Shown in pieces: positions 1-5,372 of a stretch of DNA of 6,293 bases (within the stretch, counting starts at the first letter, position 1; each line of letters opens with the position of its first letter). Below the pieces are notes generated by a model. It did no database searches, had not been told where the DNA came from, and saw only the letters and a list, made by a program, of their open reading frames with translations. Where the stretch lies: assembly GCA_964230195.1 (NCBI GenBank), contig CAXRGH010000075.1:1-6293 (forward strand), written 5' to 3'. The translations under genes and the position numbers were made by a program. Source of the DNA: CAXRGH01 sp964230195 (GTDB lineage: Bacteria; Pseudomonadota; Gammaproteobacteria; Enterobacterales; Alteromonadaceae).

Positions 1-350
1 CGGTAACATAAACCACATTGAGTTAAGCGCTCCAATGCAGCCTGATATAATTCGTGTTGCTGAGACTGGTATGTGATTTGTCCGTCCCACTCAAAACCGT
101 AGGCTGTCAAAGTACGGATAATTTGCTCTGATGCGCCAGCAACTTCCCGCGGAGGGTCAATATCTTCAATGCGTAAGAACCATTCTCCATTGTAATGACG
201 TGCATCTAGGTAACTGCCCAAAGCTGCAACGAGAGAGCCAAAATGAAGTGGGCCAGAAGGTGAGGGAGCAAAACGTCCCCGGTAAGTGCGTGAAGAGTCA
301 GTCGGCGTTTCGAAAGCACAACTGACTCTTTGATGAGCTGTTTTAACCAA
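1..350 (-). CDS. gluQ: Glutamyl-Q tRNA(Asp) synthetase, N-terminal part (gene continues past the left edge)
   Basis: GluQ is a truncated paralogue of glutamyl-tRNA synthetase that attaches glutamate to queuosine at the wobble position of tRNA-Asp. The minus strand encodes YRGRFAPSPSGPLHFGS followed by RIEDIDPPRE and a Y-Q-S-Q-x-H segment. These are the class I Rossmann start with the HIGH-like PLHFGS motif and the conserved segments of this family. The zinc-binding and KMSKS-like regions lie beyond the edge. The gene follows dksA on the same strand, as in E. coli. The frame is open from within dksA but has no ATG or GTG before the conserved core. The nearest standard codon is TTG at 350-348, which overlaps the dksA stop, so that start is used here. 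An ACG at 308-306 would give a more typical N-terminus. Family assignment is firm; the start is uncertain. Confidence 0.9.
   Translation of the reverse strand, partial: MVKTAHQRVSCAFETPTDSSRTYRGRFAPSPSGPLHFGSLVAALGSYLDARHYNGEWFLRIEDIDPPREVAGASEQIIRTLTAYGFEWDGQITYQSQQHELYQAALERLTQCGLCY
293..330 (-). repeat. Strong inverted repeat (hairpin) just downstream of dksA
   Basis: On the minus strand, AAGAGTCAGT (330-321) and ACTGACTCTT (302-293) are perfect 10-bp complements. The 18-base loop can pair further (GC with GC, then TT with AA around a TCGA tetraloop), giving a nearly continuous stem. It begins 12 bases after the dksA stop. No U-run follows it (the next bases are CACGC), so it is not a canonical intrinsic terminator. 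It may stabilise the dksA mRNA 3' end, attenuate read-through into gluQ, or mask the gluQ start. In Shigella a terminator between dksA and gluQ is reported to control gluQ, which makes a regulatory role plausible here. Confidence 0.65.
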
Positions 351-792
351 GCAATTGCTTTTCTTTAATTTCAGCCATGGTTTTGCAGTCAATGCACAGG
401 TCAGCGGTCGGTCTTGCTTCTAAACGACGAATACCAATCTCTACACCGCACGAATCACAAAACCCGAAATCATCTTCTTCAATACGCTTGATGGTTTTTT
501 CAATCTTTTTAATTAATTTACGCTCGCGATCACGTGTCCGTAATTCAAGTGAGAATTCCTCTTCCTGTGCAGCTCTATCCACAGGATCTGGAAAGTTCGC
601 CGCTTCATCTTGCATATGATTCACCGTGCGGTCCACTTCTTCACGTAATTGATTACGCCACGCTTTAAGGATAACCGCAAAGTGATCGCGTTGCGCTTCA
701 TTCATATATTCTTCGTCGGGCGCCGCGTTGTACGGCTCAACACCTGCTGCGGCAAGTAGTCCTAATGATTTTTTACTTGTTTCTGTTGACAT
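343..792 (-). CDS. dksA: RNA polymerase-binding transcription factor DksA
   Basis: DksA binds in the secondary channel of RNA polymerase and works with ppGpp in the stringent response, repressing rRNA promoters and activating amino-acid biosynthesis promoters. The 149-residue product is nearly collinear with the E. coli protein (151 residues). It has an N-terminal helix region, then a long coiled coil (about residues 33-108). The acidic tip is DPVDRAA, with D69, D72 and A74 matching the functional D71/D74/A76 of E. coli. A C4 zinc finger follows (C112, C115, C133, C136). A GTG at 801 would extend the frame by three residues. ATG at 792 is preferred because AGGAG lies 8 bases upstream of it and covers the GTG region. 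The gene lies between sfsA and gluQ on the same strand. Confidence 0.98.
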   Translation of the reverse strand: MSTETSKKSLGLLAAAGVEPYNAAPDEEYMNEAQRDHFAVILKAWRNQLREEVDRTVNHMQDEAANFPDPVDRAAQEEEFSLELRTRDRERKLIKKIEKTIKRIEEDDFGFCDSCGVEIGIRRLEARPTADLCIDCKTMAEIKEKQLLG

Positions 793-800
793 TAGCAACA

Positions 801-805
801 CTCCT
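801..805 (-). promoter_or_regulatory. Ribosome binding site of dksA
   Basis: AGGAG on the minus strand sits 8 bases upstream of the ATG at 792. It overlaps the alternative GTG codon (801-799), which rules that codon out as the likely start and fixes the DksA N-terminus at MSTETSK. Confidence 0.85.
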
Positions 806-901
806 CATTTGATACGTTGCAGAGAACGCACTTCTATACGAACTGAATAAATGGGCAATCGAACCACGCAAACCTTTCGCCCTGTTCGTGACTAACATGC
901 A

Positions 902-929
902 AATATGGCGATAAATGCAAAAAAATCAA
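902..929 (-). promoter_or_regulatory. Candidate sigma70 promoter for dksA
   Basis: In the 144-base gap between sfsA and dksA, the minus strand has TTGATT (929-924), a 16-base spacer, then CATATT (907-902). These are each four-of-six matches to the -35 and -10 consensus. The spacer is T-rich. A start here would leave an untranslated leader of roughly 100 bases. Nothing else in the gap is clearly a gene or terminator, and read-through from sfsA is equally possible. AT-rich sequence gives such matches by chance, so this is a weak call. Confidence 0.3.
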
Positions 930-936
930 CTTTAAT

Positions 937-1641
937 TTACAAAAAAATTGGTATTTCCTCTGCCACTCTTATCTCATACTGATTACATTCAATACAAACA
1001 CCGATGAATTCAACGCCAAATTTCGCGGCGTTTCTACACAAGTCAGCATAGTTTGGATCAATATGTTTTGCCGGAGAGATGCGTTTTATCCCCGTATGTT
1101 GAGCACAAAACACGATGGCTGCGTGATGCCCTTCGGTCACCATTTGCATCAACTCTCTCAAATGCTTTTGTCCGCGAGTCGTCACTGCATCAGGAAAATA
1201 ACCTATCCCATCCTCCAAGAGCGTCACCGATTTGACTTCAAGGTAACAGCGTTGTTCATCGCTGTCAGTCAGTAGGAAATCGATTTTACTGTTTTCTTGA
1301 CCGTATTTGACTTCACGTTGCCAGTGTTCATAGCCAATAAGCGAAGACATCTTGCCTTGATTTAACGCTTCTTCAATCAGTTGATTCGCTCGCTGTGTAT
1401 TAACACCAATAAAAGCGCCGTTTGGGTCACAAGATAACTCCCACGTGTATCCAAGTTTACGTTTTGGGTTGGTACTTTTGGATAACCACACAGACCAGCC
1501 CTCTGCCATACAATTGGTCATTGCACCGGTATTTGGGCAATGTGCTGTTACCACTTCACCATTATCAAGTAATACGTCAGCAAGAAAACGTTTATAACGT
1601 TTAATCAATTTCCCATGTATTAACGGTTGTTGAAATTGCAT
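937..1641 (-). CDS. sfsA: SfsA family protein (sugar fermentation stimulation protein A homologue)
   Basis: SfsA was named for an effect on maltose metabolism gene expression when overproduced in E. coli, and it binds DNA. Its precise role is still unclear. The product is 234 residues, the same length as the E. coli protein. It carries the family signatures RYKRFLADV (about 15-23), HCPNTGAM (34-41), WEL (67-69), SEVKY-like REVKYG (109-114), EVKSVTL (135-141) and YFPDAVTTRGQKHLREL (148-164). The D121 ... E135-V-K137 arrangement fits the PD-(D/E)XK nuclease-like fold assigned to this family. Nuclease activity is an inference, not shown here. The ATG at 1641 has AGGGG 9 bases upstream. The gene is transcribed toward dksA, as in E. 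coli, and divergently from pepB with a 60-base gap. Confidence 0.96.
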   Translation of the reverse strand: MQFQQPLIHGKLIKRYKRFLADVLLDNGEVVTAHCPNTGAMTNCMAEGWSVWLSKSTNPKRKLGYTWELSCDPNGAFIGVNTQRANQLIEEALNQGKMSSLIGYEHWQREVKYGQENSKIDFLLTDSDEQRCYLEVKSVTLLEDGIGYFPDAVTTRGQKHLRELMQMVTEGHHAAIVFCAQHTGIKRISPAKHIDPNYADLCRNAAKFGVEFIGVCIECNQYEIRVAEEIPIFL

Positions 1642-1653
1642 TTACGATTACCC

Positions 1654-1680
1654 CTGACTACTGTATACCTATGTTATTAT
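1654..1680 (+). promoter_or_regulatory. Candidate promoter for pepB
   Basis: The plus strand has CTGACT (1654-1659, four of six matches to the -35 consensus) and TATTAT (1675-1680, five of six to the -10). The spacer is a short 15 bases. The -10 overlaps the sfsA -10 on the other strand. Transcription from here would start near 1687, only about 15 bases before the pepB ATG. The short spacer lowers confidence. Confidence 0.3.
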
Positions 1681-1684
1681 ATCA
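1676..1684 (-). promoter_or_regulatory. Candidate extended -10 promoter for sfsA
   Basis: The minus strand reads TGATATAAT: a perfect TATAAT (1681-1676) preceded by the TGn extension. This would start transcription about 28 bases before the sfsA ATG, leaving room for the AGGGG at 1655-1651. A perfect TTGACA lies upstream on the same strand (1708-1703), but the 21-base spacer is too long for normal -35/-10 use. The extended -10 alone is the better explanation. Confidence 0.55.
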
Positions 1685-1701
1685 GCTTAATTCTACACGG
1701 T

Positions 1702-3003
1702 ATGTCAATGCATTCTACAACGCTTCTTCAACTCAGCAACACATCTCCGCCTGCTCACTTGAGCCCGCAATCGGTGCTTTCAATTGACGGTGATACTGTC
1801 ACTATTCACTTAAGTCAACACGACGAGTTGAGAACGATCAAGAAAGCAGCTCGAATGCTATGCAATCTTGGTTACACCGAACTGAAATTCTCAGAGCATT
1901 GGGGAACAGAGCAACAATGGGCGTTTTATAACGCTGCCATTGGGCCAAACTCATCTTTAGTTTTGCACTGGGCTGATAATGCCGAACAACAGACACTTAA
2001 CGATTTAAAAACCGCGTTTGAATTTGCCAAATACTTAGTCAATGAAACGCCAGAGATGCTCTCTCCAGAATTACTTTCTGACCATGTAACACGACATATT
2101 CGCTCATTATCAAAGGACCATCTAACAATTTCAAAAGTAGTGGGCATTGACCTGAAGCATGCTGGATGGAACGGTACTTATGAAGTTGGTCGCGGTAGCA
2201 CTCGCCCTCCGGTAATGCTGACCATTGATTACAACCCAACCGGTGACAAAGATGCCCCCGTCACCACCGCTTTGGTGGGTAAAGGGATCACGTTTGATAG
2301 CGGTGGTTATAGTATCAAGGCAAGCCAAGGAATGTTAAGTATGAAAGCGGATATGGCTGGTGCTGCAACCGTGGCTGCTGCATTCGGATTGGCAATTGTG
2401 AAAGGGTTGAAGACACGTACACAACTTTATTTGTGTTGTGCAGAAAATTTGATCAGTGGGCACGCCTATAAACTCGGTGACATCATTACTTACAAAAATG
2501 GAACAACCGTTGAAATTCACAATACAGATGCTGAAGGAAGATTAGTACTTGCGGACGGTCTGATTGCCGCATCTGAAGCGAAAGCAAAATACATCATCAA
2601 TGCAGCGACGTTAACGGGCGCAGCGCTTGTGGCAGTGGGAACACAGTACAATGCTTTATTTAGCCTTGATGATGAATTTTCTCACAAAGCCCTCACCGTT
2701 GCTCAACAAGTGAACGAACCGACATGGCCGCTGCCCCTTGCACCGTGGCACAAATACAATTGCCCTTCCGCTTATGCAGACACCGCAAATAGTAGTGCAG
2801 TGAAAGGTGGCGGTTTTGGTGGTGCATCAAACGCAGCCGGATTCTTGAGTCGCTTTGTCCATAACCAAGGACAAGGGTGGTTGCATTTTGACTTGGCTGC
2901 GGCTTTTAATGAATCAGCCAATCAACATGCACCTGCGGGCGGCACCGGACACGGCATTCGCACCATAGCGGAATTAGTGTTACAAGCGGGTGAATCCGAA
3001 TAA
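1702..3003 (+). CDS. pepB: Aminopeptidase B (M17 leucyl aminopeptidase family)
   Basis: This is a cytoplasmic dinuclear-metal aminopeptidase that trims N-terminal residues from peptides during protein turnover. The 433-residue product matches PepB (427 residues in E. coli) rather than the longer PepA. Shared stretches include VGRGS, LDYNPTGDK-like IDYNPTGDKDAPV, GKGITFDSGGYSIK, LCCAENLISG and NTDAEGRLVLADGL. All active-site residues are present with the spacing of E. coli PepA: metal ligands K194, D199, D217, D276 and E278, and catalytic K206 and R280. The N-terminal domain is weakly conserved, as usual. The frame is open back to a TTG at 1627, but that lies inside divergent sfsA. ATG at 1702 is chosen; ATG at 1708 is also possible. 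Neither has a clear Shine-Dalgarno sequence. Confidence 0.94.
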   Translation: MSMHSTTLLQLSNTSPPAHLSPQSVLSIDGDTVTIHLSQHDELRTIKKAARMLCNLGYTELKFSEHWGTEQQWAFYNAAIGPNSSLVLHWADNAEQQTLNDLKTAFEFAKYLVNETPEMLSPELLSDHVTRHIRSLSKDHLTISKVVGIDLKHAGWNGTYEVGRGSTRPPVMLTIDYNPTGDKDAPVTTALVGKGITFDSGGYSIKASQGMLSMKADMAGAATVAAAFGLAIVKGLKTRTQLYLCCAENLISGHAYKLGDIITYKNGTTVEIHNTDAEGRLVLADGLIAASEAKAKYIINAATLTGAALVAVGTQYNALFSLDDEFSHKALTVAQQVNEPTWPLPLAPWHKYNCPSAYADTANSSAVKGGGFGGASNAAGFLSRFVHNQGQGWLHFDLAAAFNESANQHAPAGGTGHGIRTIAELVLQAGESE

Positions 3004-3009
3004 GCATTT

Positions 3010-3018
3010 TGCTATCAT
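3010..3018 (+). promoter_or_regulatory. Candidate extended -10 promoter for the YjaG-like gene
   Basis: TGCTATCAT is a TGn-extended -10 (TATCAT, five of six matches), with only a three-of-six -35 (GTGAAT at 2990-2995). It lies in the 45-base gap after pepB and would start transcription some 25 bases before the ATG at 3049. No terminator hairpin is visible after pepB, so co-transcription from the pepB promoter is also likely. Confidence 0.35.
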
Positions 3019-3038
3019 TCCACCCTTGCAAACAACTC

Positions 3039-3044
3039 AGGTGA
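3039..3044 (+). promoter_or_regulatory. Ribosome binding site of the YjaG-like gene
   Basis: AGGTGA pairs with the anti-Shine-Dalgarno end and is 4 bases from the ATG at 3049. That is suitable for this 3'-shifted GGTGA register. It favours ATG 3049 over the TTG at 3046, which is only 1 base from the motif. Confidence 0.75.
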
Positions 3045-3048
3045 ATTG

Positions 3049-3636
3049 ATGTCTCAAAAGCTAAGTACTTTTCAACGTGTCAGAACCCTTAATCTATGGC
3101 AAGGCGTTGCTTTTTCCGCAACCTTGCTGACACGAATGACGCCAAACTATCAATTATTTTGTGAAGTCACTGAACACGATGGCGTTGAACAATATCGGAA
3201 GACTCTGTCTACGATATGGACATGGCTAGGCTCAAGCAAAAGTAAGGTAAATTTTGCAGCTCAACTGGAGAAGATTGAGAGTCAGACGCCCGATGCGAGT
3301 GAACATGATAGCTTTGGTGTGTATCCAGCGATAGATGCTGCCATCTCTATGGCATCAACCATTAACCTGATTAAAGGTGACGACGAGGGCGGTGCCGTTG
3401 TTGTCAGTAAGCTATCACAAGGGACCGTTGAGGCTTTCATAGAAGCAACATCAGAACACGAGCTGAGTAAACAAGAGATTAAAGCGCATCCGTTGATGGA
3501 ATGGGAAATTGCGTTTCAATCTGCATTGCTAGACATGATTGAAGGGCAAGCCATTGACGGGAACTTAATTAAACAACTGCAAGCCATGGCAGTTGAAGAG
3601 GGCATGTCAAATATTGGATTAGAGATTAACCAGTAA
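3049..3636 (+). CDS. yjaG: YjaG family protein (DUF416)
   Basis: The 195-residue product aligns over its whole length with E. coli YjaG (196 residues), a small protein of unknown function. Shared features include LWQ near residue 16, RMTPNYQLFC (29-38), the KVNFAAQLEKIE segment (66-77), FGVYPAIDAAI (89-99), the VSK motif (119-121), a WE pair (152-153) and the near-C-terminal GMSNIGLEI (185-193). No signal peptide, membrane segment or known catalytic motif is visible, so a soluble mostly helical cytoplasmic protein is inferred. It follows pepB by 45 bases on the same strand and may be co-transcribed. Its last 11 bases overlap the end of the convergent rsmD. Family membership is confident; no function can be assigned. 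Confidence 0.92.
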   Translation: MSQKLSTFQRVRTLNLWQGVAFSATLLTRMTPNYQLFCEVTEHDGVEQYRKTLSTIWTWLGSSKSKVNFAAQLEKIESQTPDASEHDSFGVYPAIDAAISMASTINLIKGDDEGGAVVVSKLSQGTVEAFIEATSEHELSKQEIKAHPLMEWEIAFQSALLDMIEGQAIDGNLIKQLQAMAVEEGMSNIGLEINQ

Positions 3637-4216
3637 CACGATACAAAGCATATGACACCTGAGACGTATGCTTTTCTTTGATGCATTGCCATGTCTTCGG
3701 TAGTGATTGCAAGGTTGTTCCTTTTTCGTGTTCAATGTAGATAAGTGTTCCTGATTGAATTAATTGATTAAACACCAGCGCTTCAATACTCATATCAACC
3801 AACCCGTTATGAAACGGTGGATCAATAAAAATCAAATCAAACGGCTTATTTAACGACTGGCATTCCTTAATGGAATCCCCCTTGATTACAGACGCTTGCG
3901 ACGAACTAACGCCGAGTAATTGACAATTATTGATAAGCTGTTGAGCTGCACCCACGTGTTGCTCCATAAAAGTCACCGATGCGGCACCACGAGATAACGC
4001 CTCAAAACCAAGACCGCCACTCCCCGCGAACATATCCAAACATGTCACTTGATTAATCTCACCAATCAACCAATTAAATAAGGTCTCTTTGGTTCTATCT
4101 GTTGTTGGTCTCAACCCTTGAGCGTCAAGCACTGGAAGCTTACGACCACGCCACTGACCGCTAATAATGCGAATTGAACCAAGAGATGGAGATTTATGTT
4201 TTACGCCACGTTTCAT
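3626..4216 (-). CDS. rsmD: 16S rRNA (guanine(966)-N2)-methyltransferase RsmD
   Basis: RsmD uses S-adenosylmethionine to methylate the N2 of G966 in 16S rRNA of the small subunit, near the P-site tRNA. The 196-residue product (198 in E. coli) has the family N-terminus IRIISGQWRGRKL (15-27) and LRPTTDRTKETLFNWL (35-50). The SAM-binding motif I is LDMFAGSGGLG (60-70), followed by FEALSRGAA. Catalytic motif IV is DPPF (132-135), as in N2-guanine and N6-adenine methylases. The ATG at 4216 gives the standard N-terminus but has no clear Shine-Dalgarno sequence. The gene is divergent from ftsY, as in E. coli, and its 3' end overlaps the YjaG-like gene tail to tail. Confidence 0.97.
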   Translation of the reverse strand: MKRGVKHKSPSLGSIRIISGQWRGRKLPVLDAQGLRPTTDRTKETLFNWLIGEINQVTCLDMFAGSGGLGFEALSRGAASVTFMEQHVGAAQQLINNCQLLGVSSSQASVIKGDSIKECQSLNKPFDLIFIDPPFHNGLVDMSIEALVFNQLIQSGTLIYIEHEKGTTLQSLPKTWQCIKEKHTSQVSYALYRVTG

Positions 4217-4229
4217 TGCTGTGTTATCG

Positions 4230-4238
4230 TGATATGAT
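4230..4238 (+). promoter_or_regulatory. Candidate extended -10 promoter for ftsYEX
   Basis: TGATATGAT on the plus strand is a TGn-extended -10 with five of six matches. No good -35 is visible upstream, inside the rsmD start region. Transcription would begin near 4245, about 60 bases before ftsY. The element overlaps the rsmD -10 on the other strand. Confidence 0.4.
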
Positions 4239-4242
4239 TATA
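4237..4242 (-). promoter_or_regulatory. Candidate -10 element for rsmD
   Basis: A perfect TATAAT lies on the minus strand about 20 bases before the rsmD ATG. At a 17-base spacing the -35 would be TTCGCC (4265-4260), only three of six matches, and there is no TGn extension. The predicted leader is very short (about 13 bases). Confidence 0.45.
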
Positions 4243-4246
4243 CGAA

Positions 4247-4270
4247 TACACAGTGTAATGGCGAACGCCA
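4247..4270. repeat. Two adjacent short perfect palindromes in the ftsY leader
   Basis: TACAC-A-GTGTA (4247-4257) and TGGCG-AA-CGCCA (4259-4270) are perfect inverted repeats with 5-bp arms, separated by a single base. They lie in the predicted ftsY 5' leader and, read the other way, upstream of the rsmD -10. They could be protein-binding sites. The loops are too tight for strong hairpins. Confidence 0.4.
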
Positions 4271-4307
4271 AATATCCCAACGATTTTCCAAGGAATATTT
4301 AATCCCC

Positions 4308-5372
4308 ATGTCTAAACTTTTTGGATGGCTCAACAAAGATAAGCCTTCGACGGAACCCTCTAACCAAGAACTCGCTTCGTCCGAATCATCAGTGCCTGAT
4401 AAAGACACCTCCGAACAGACTCAAGTTGCACAAGCAGAATCAAAAGCCGGTTTATTGACTCGGCTACGTCAACGCCTATCAAAAACAAGTTCAACCCTTG
4501 GAGCAGGTGTTGCTAGTTTATTCATTGGTAAAAAAATTGATGACGAATTATTTGAAGAGCTTGAAACCCAGTTGCTCATTGCTGATGTTGGTGTGGATAC
4601 CACCACAAAAATCATTGACCACCTGACGGAGCAAGCAAAATTTGCCGAGTTAAATGATGGCGAAGCTCTCTACCAACAATTAAAAGAGCATATGCGCAGC
4701 CTGTTAGCACCTGTGTCACAACCGTTATCCATTCCAGAGCAGGAAGGACCTTTTGTCATACTCATGGTAGGTGTTAACGGGGTTGGTAAAACAACAACCA
4801 TTGGTAAGTTAGCAAAGCAATTTCAACAACAAGGTAAATCTGTCATGTTAGCCGCCGGCGATACTTTCAGAGCCGCTGCAGTTGAACAATTGGAAACCTG
4901 GGGGGAACGCAATGCAATCCCAGTTGTTAGCCAACATACTGGGGCAGACAGCGCGTCAGTGATTTATGATGCAGTTGCATCAGCAAAAGCCAAAGGAATC
5001 GACGTGCTGATTGCCGACACCGCAGGACGACTTCAAAACAAAGCACACTTAATGACTGAACTTGAAAAAGTTGTCAGAGTGATGAAAAAACTCGATGAGT
5101 CAGCACCACACGAAATTATGTTGACGATTGACGCTGGAACAGGTCAGAATGCGTTAAGTCAAGCATCGTTGTTCCATTCTGCTGTAGGAGTAACGGGTTT
5201 AACCCTCAGTAAGCTTGATGGCACAGCAAAAGGTGGTGTCATCTTTGCTTTGGCAGATAAACTTCAGTTACCAATACGTTACATCGGCGTTGGTGAAGGT
5301 ATTGATGACCTTCGCTCATTCAATGGCGATGAGTTCGTAGAGGCATTATTTAGCTCAGAAGACGATGATTAG
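4308..5372 (+). CDS. ftsY: Signal recognition particle receptor FtsY
   Basis: FtsY is the SRP receptor GTPase. At the inner membrane it pairs with Ffh so that ribosomes translating membrane proteins are delivered to SecYEG. The 354-residue product has three parts. Residues 1-45 are a short, Ser/Thr/Gln-rich, mildly acidic A domain. The helical N domain is about 46-140, including the LxxRL segment and IADVGV. The G domain contains P-loop GVNGVGKT (155-162), DTFRAAA (185-191), DTAGR (237-241), TLSKLDGTAKGG (299-310) and GVGEGIDDL (327-335). E. coli FtsY is 497 residues, mostly because its acidic A domain is much longer. AAGGA lies 13 bases before the ATG, slightly far. ftsY is first in the ftsYEX operon and overlaps ftsE by 8 bases. 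Confidence 0.98.
   Translation: MSKLFGWLNKDKPSTEPSNQELASSESSVPDKDTSEQTQVAQAESKAGLLTRLRQRLSKTSSTLGAGVASLFIGKKIDDELFEELETQLLIADVGVDTTTKIIDHLTEQAKFAELNDGEALYQQLKEHMRSLLAPVSQPLSIPEQEGPFVILMVGVNGVGKTTTIGKLAKQFQQQGKSVMLAAGDTFRAAAVEQLETWGERNAIPVVSQHTGADSASVIYDAVASAKAKGIDVLIADTAGRLQNKAHLMTELEKVVRVMKKLDESAPHEIMLTIDAGTGQNALSQASLFHSAVGVTGLTLSKLDGTAKGGVIFALADKLQLPIRYIGVGEGIDDLRSFNGDEFVEALFSSEDDD

Larger units (their letters stand above)
4221..4251. repeat. Imperfect inverted repeat in the rsmD-ftsY gap
   Basis: GTGTTATCGT (4221-4230) and ACGAATACAC (4242-4251) match as inverted arms at 8 of 10 positions, with an 11-base centre. The centre contains the overlapping divergent -10 boxes of rsmD and ftsY. 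The arrangement is compatible with a dimeric regulator site, but no known regulator motif is recognised. Confidence 0.4.

Noticed and set aside
303..319. GTG at 319-317 (minus strand) as the gluQ start
   Set aside because: It is in the +1 frame relative to the conserved GluQ core and would need a frameshift. Its own frame soon ends with no family similarity.
131..325. A plus-strand open frame of 64 codons
   Set aside because: It lies opposite the gluQ coding region, which has clear family motifs on the minus strand. The plus-strand translation shows no recognisable domain.
293..330. Calling the hairpin after dksA an intrinsic terminator
   Set aside because: Neither strand has a proper U-run directly after the stem. 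On the plus strand only three T residues follow before GATGAG.
1627..1701. N-terminal extension of PepB from a TTG at 1627, giving a hydrophobic leader that resembles a signal peptide
   Set aside because: It overlaps the sfsA start and the divergent promoter region. PepB is cytoplasmic, and the ATG at 1702 gives a normal family length.
2039..2520. Several minus-strand open frames inside pepB
   Set aside because: They are shadows of a strongly conserved aminopeptidase. They have no ribosome binding sites and no recognisable motifs.
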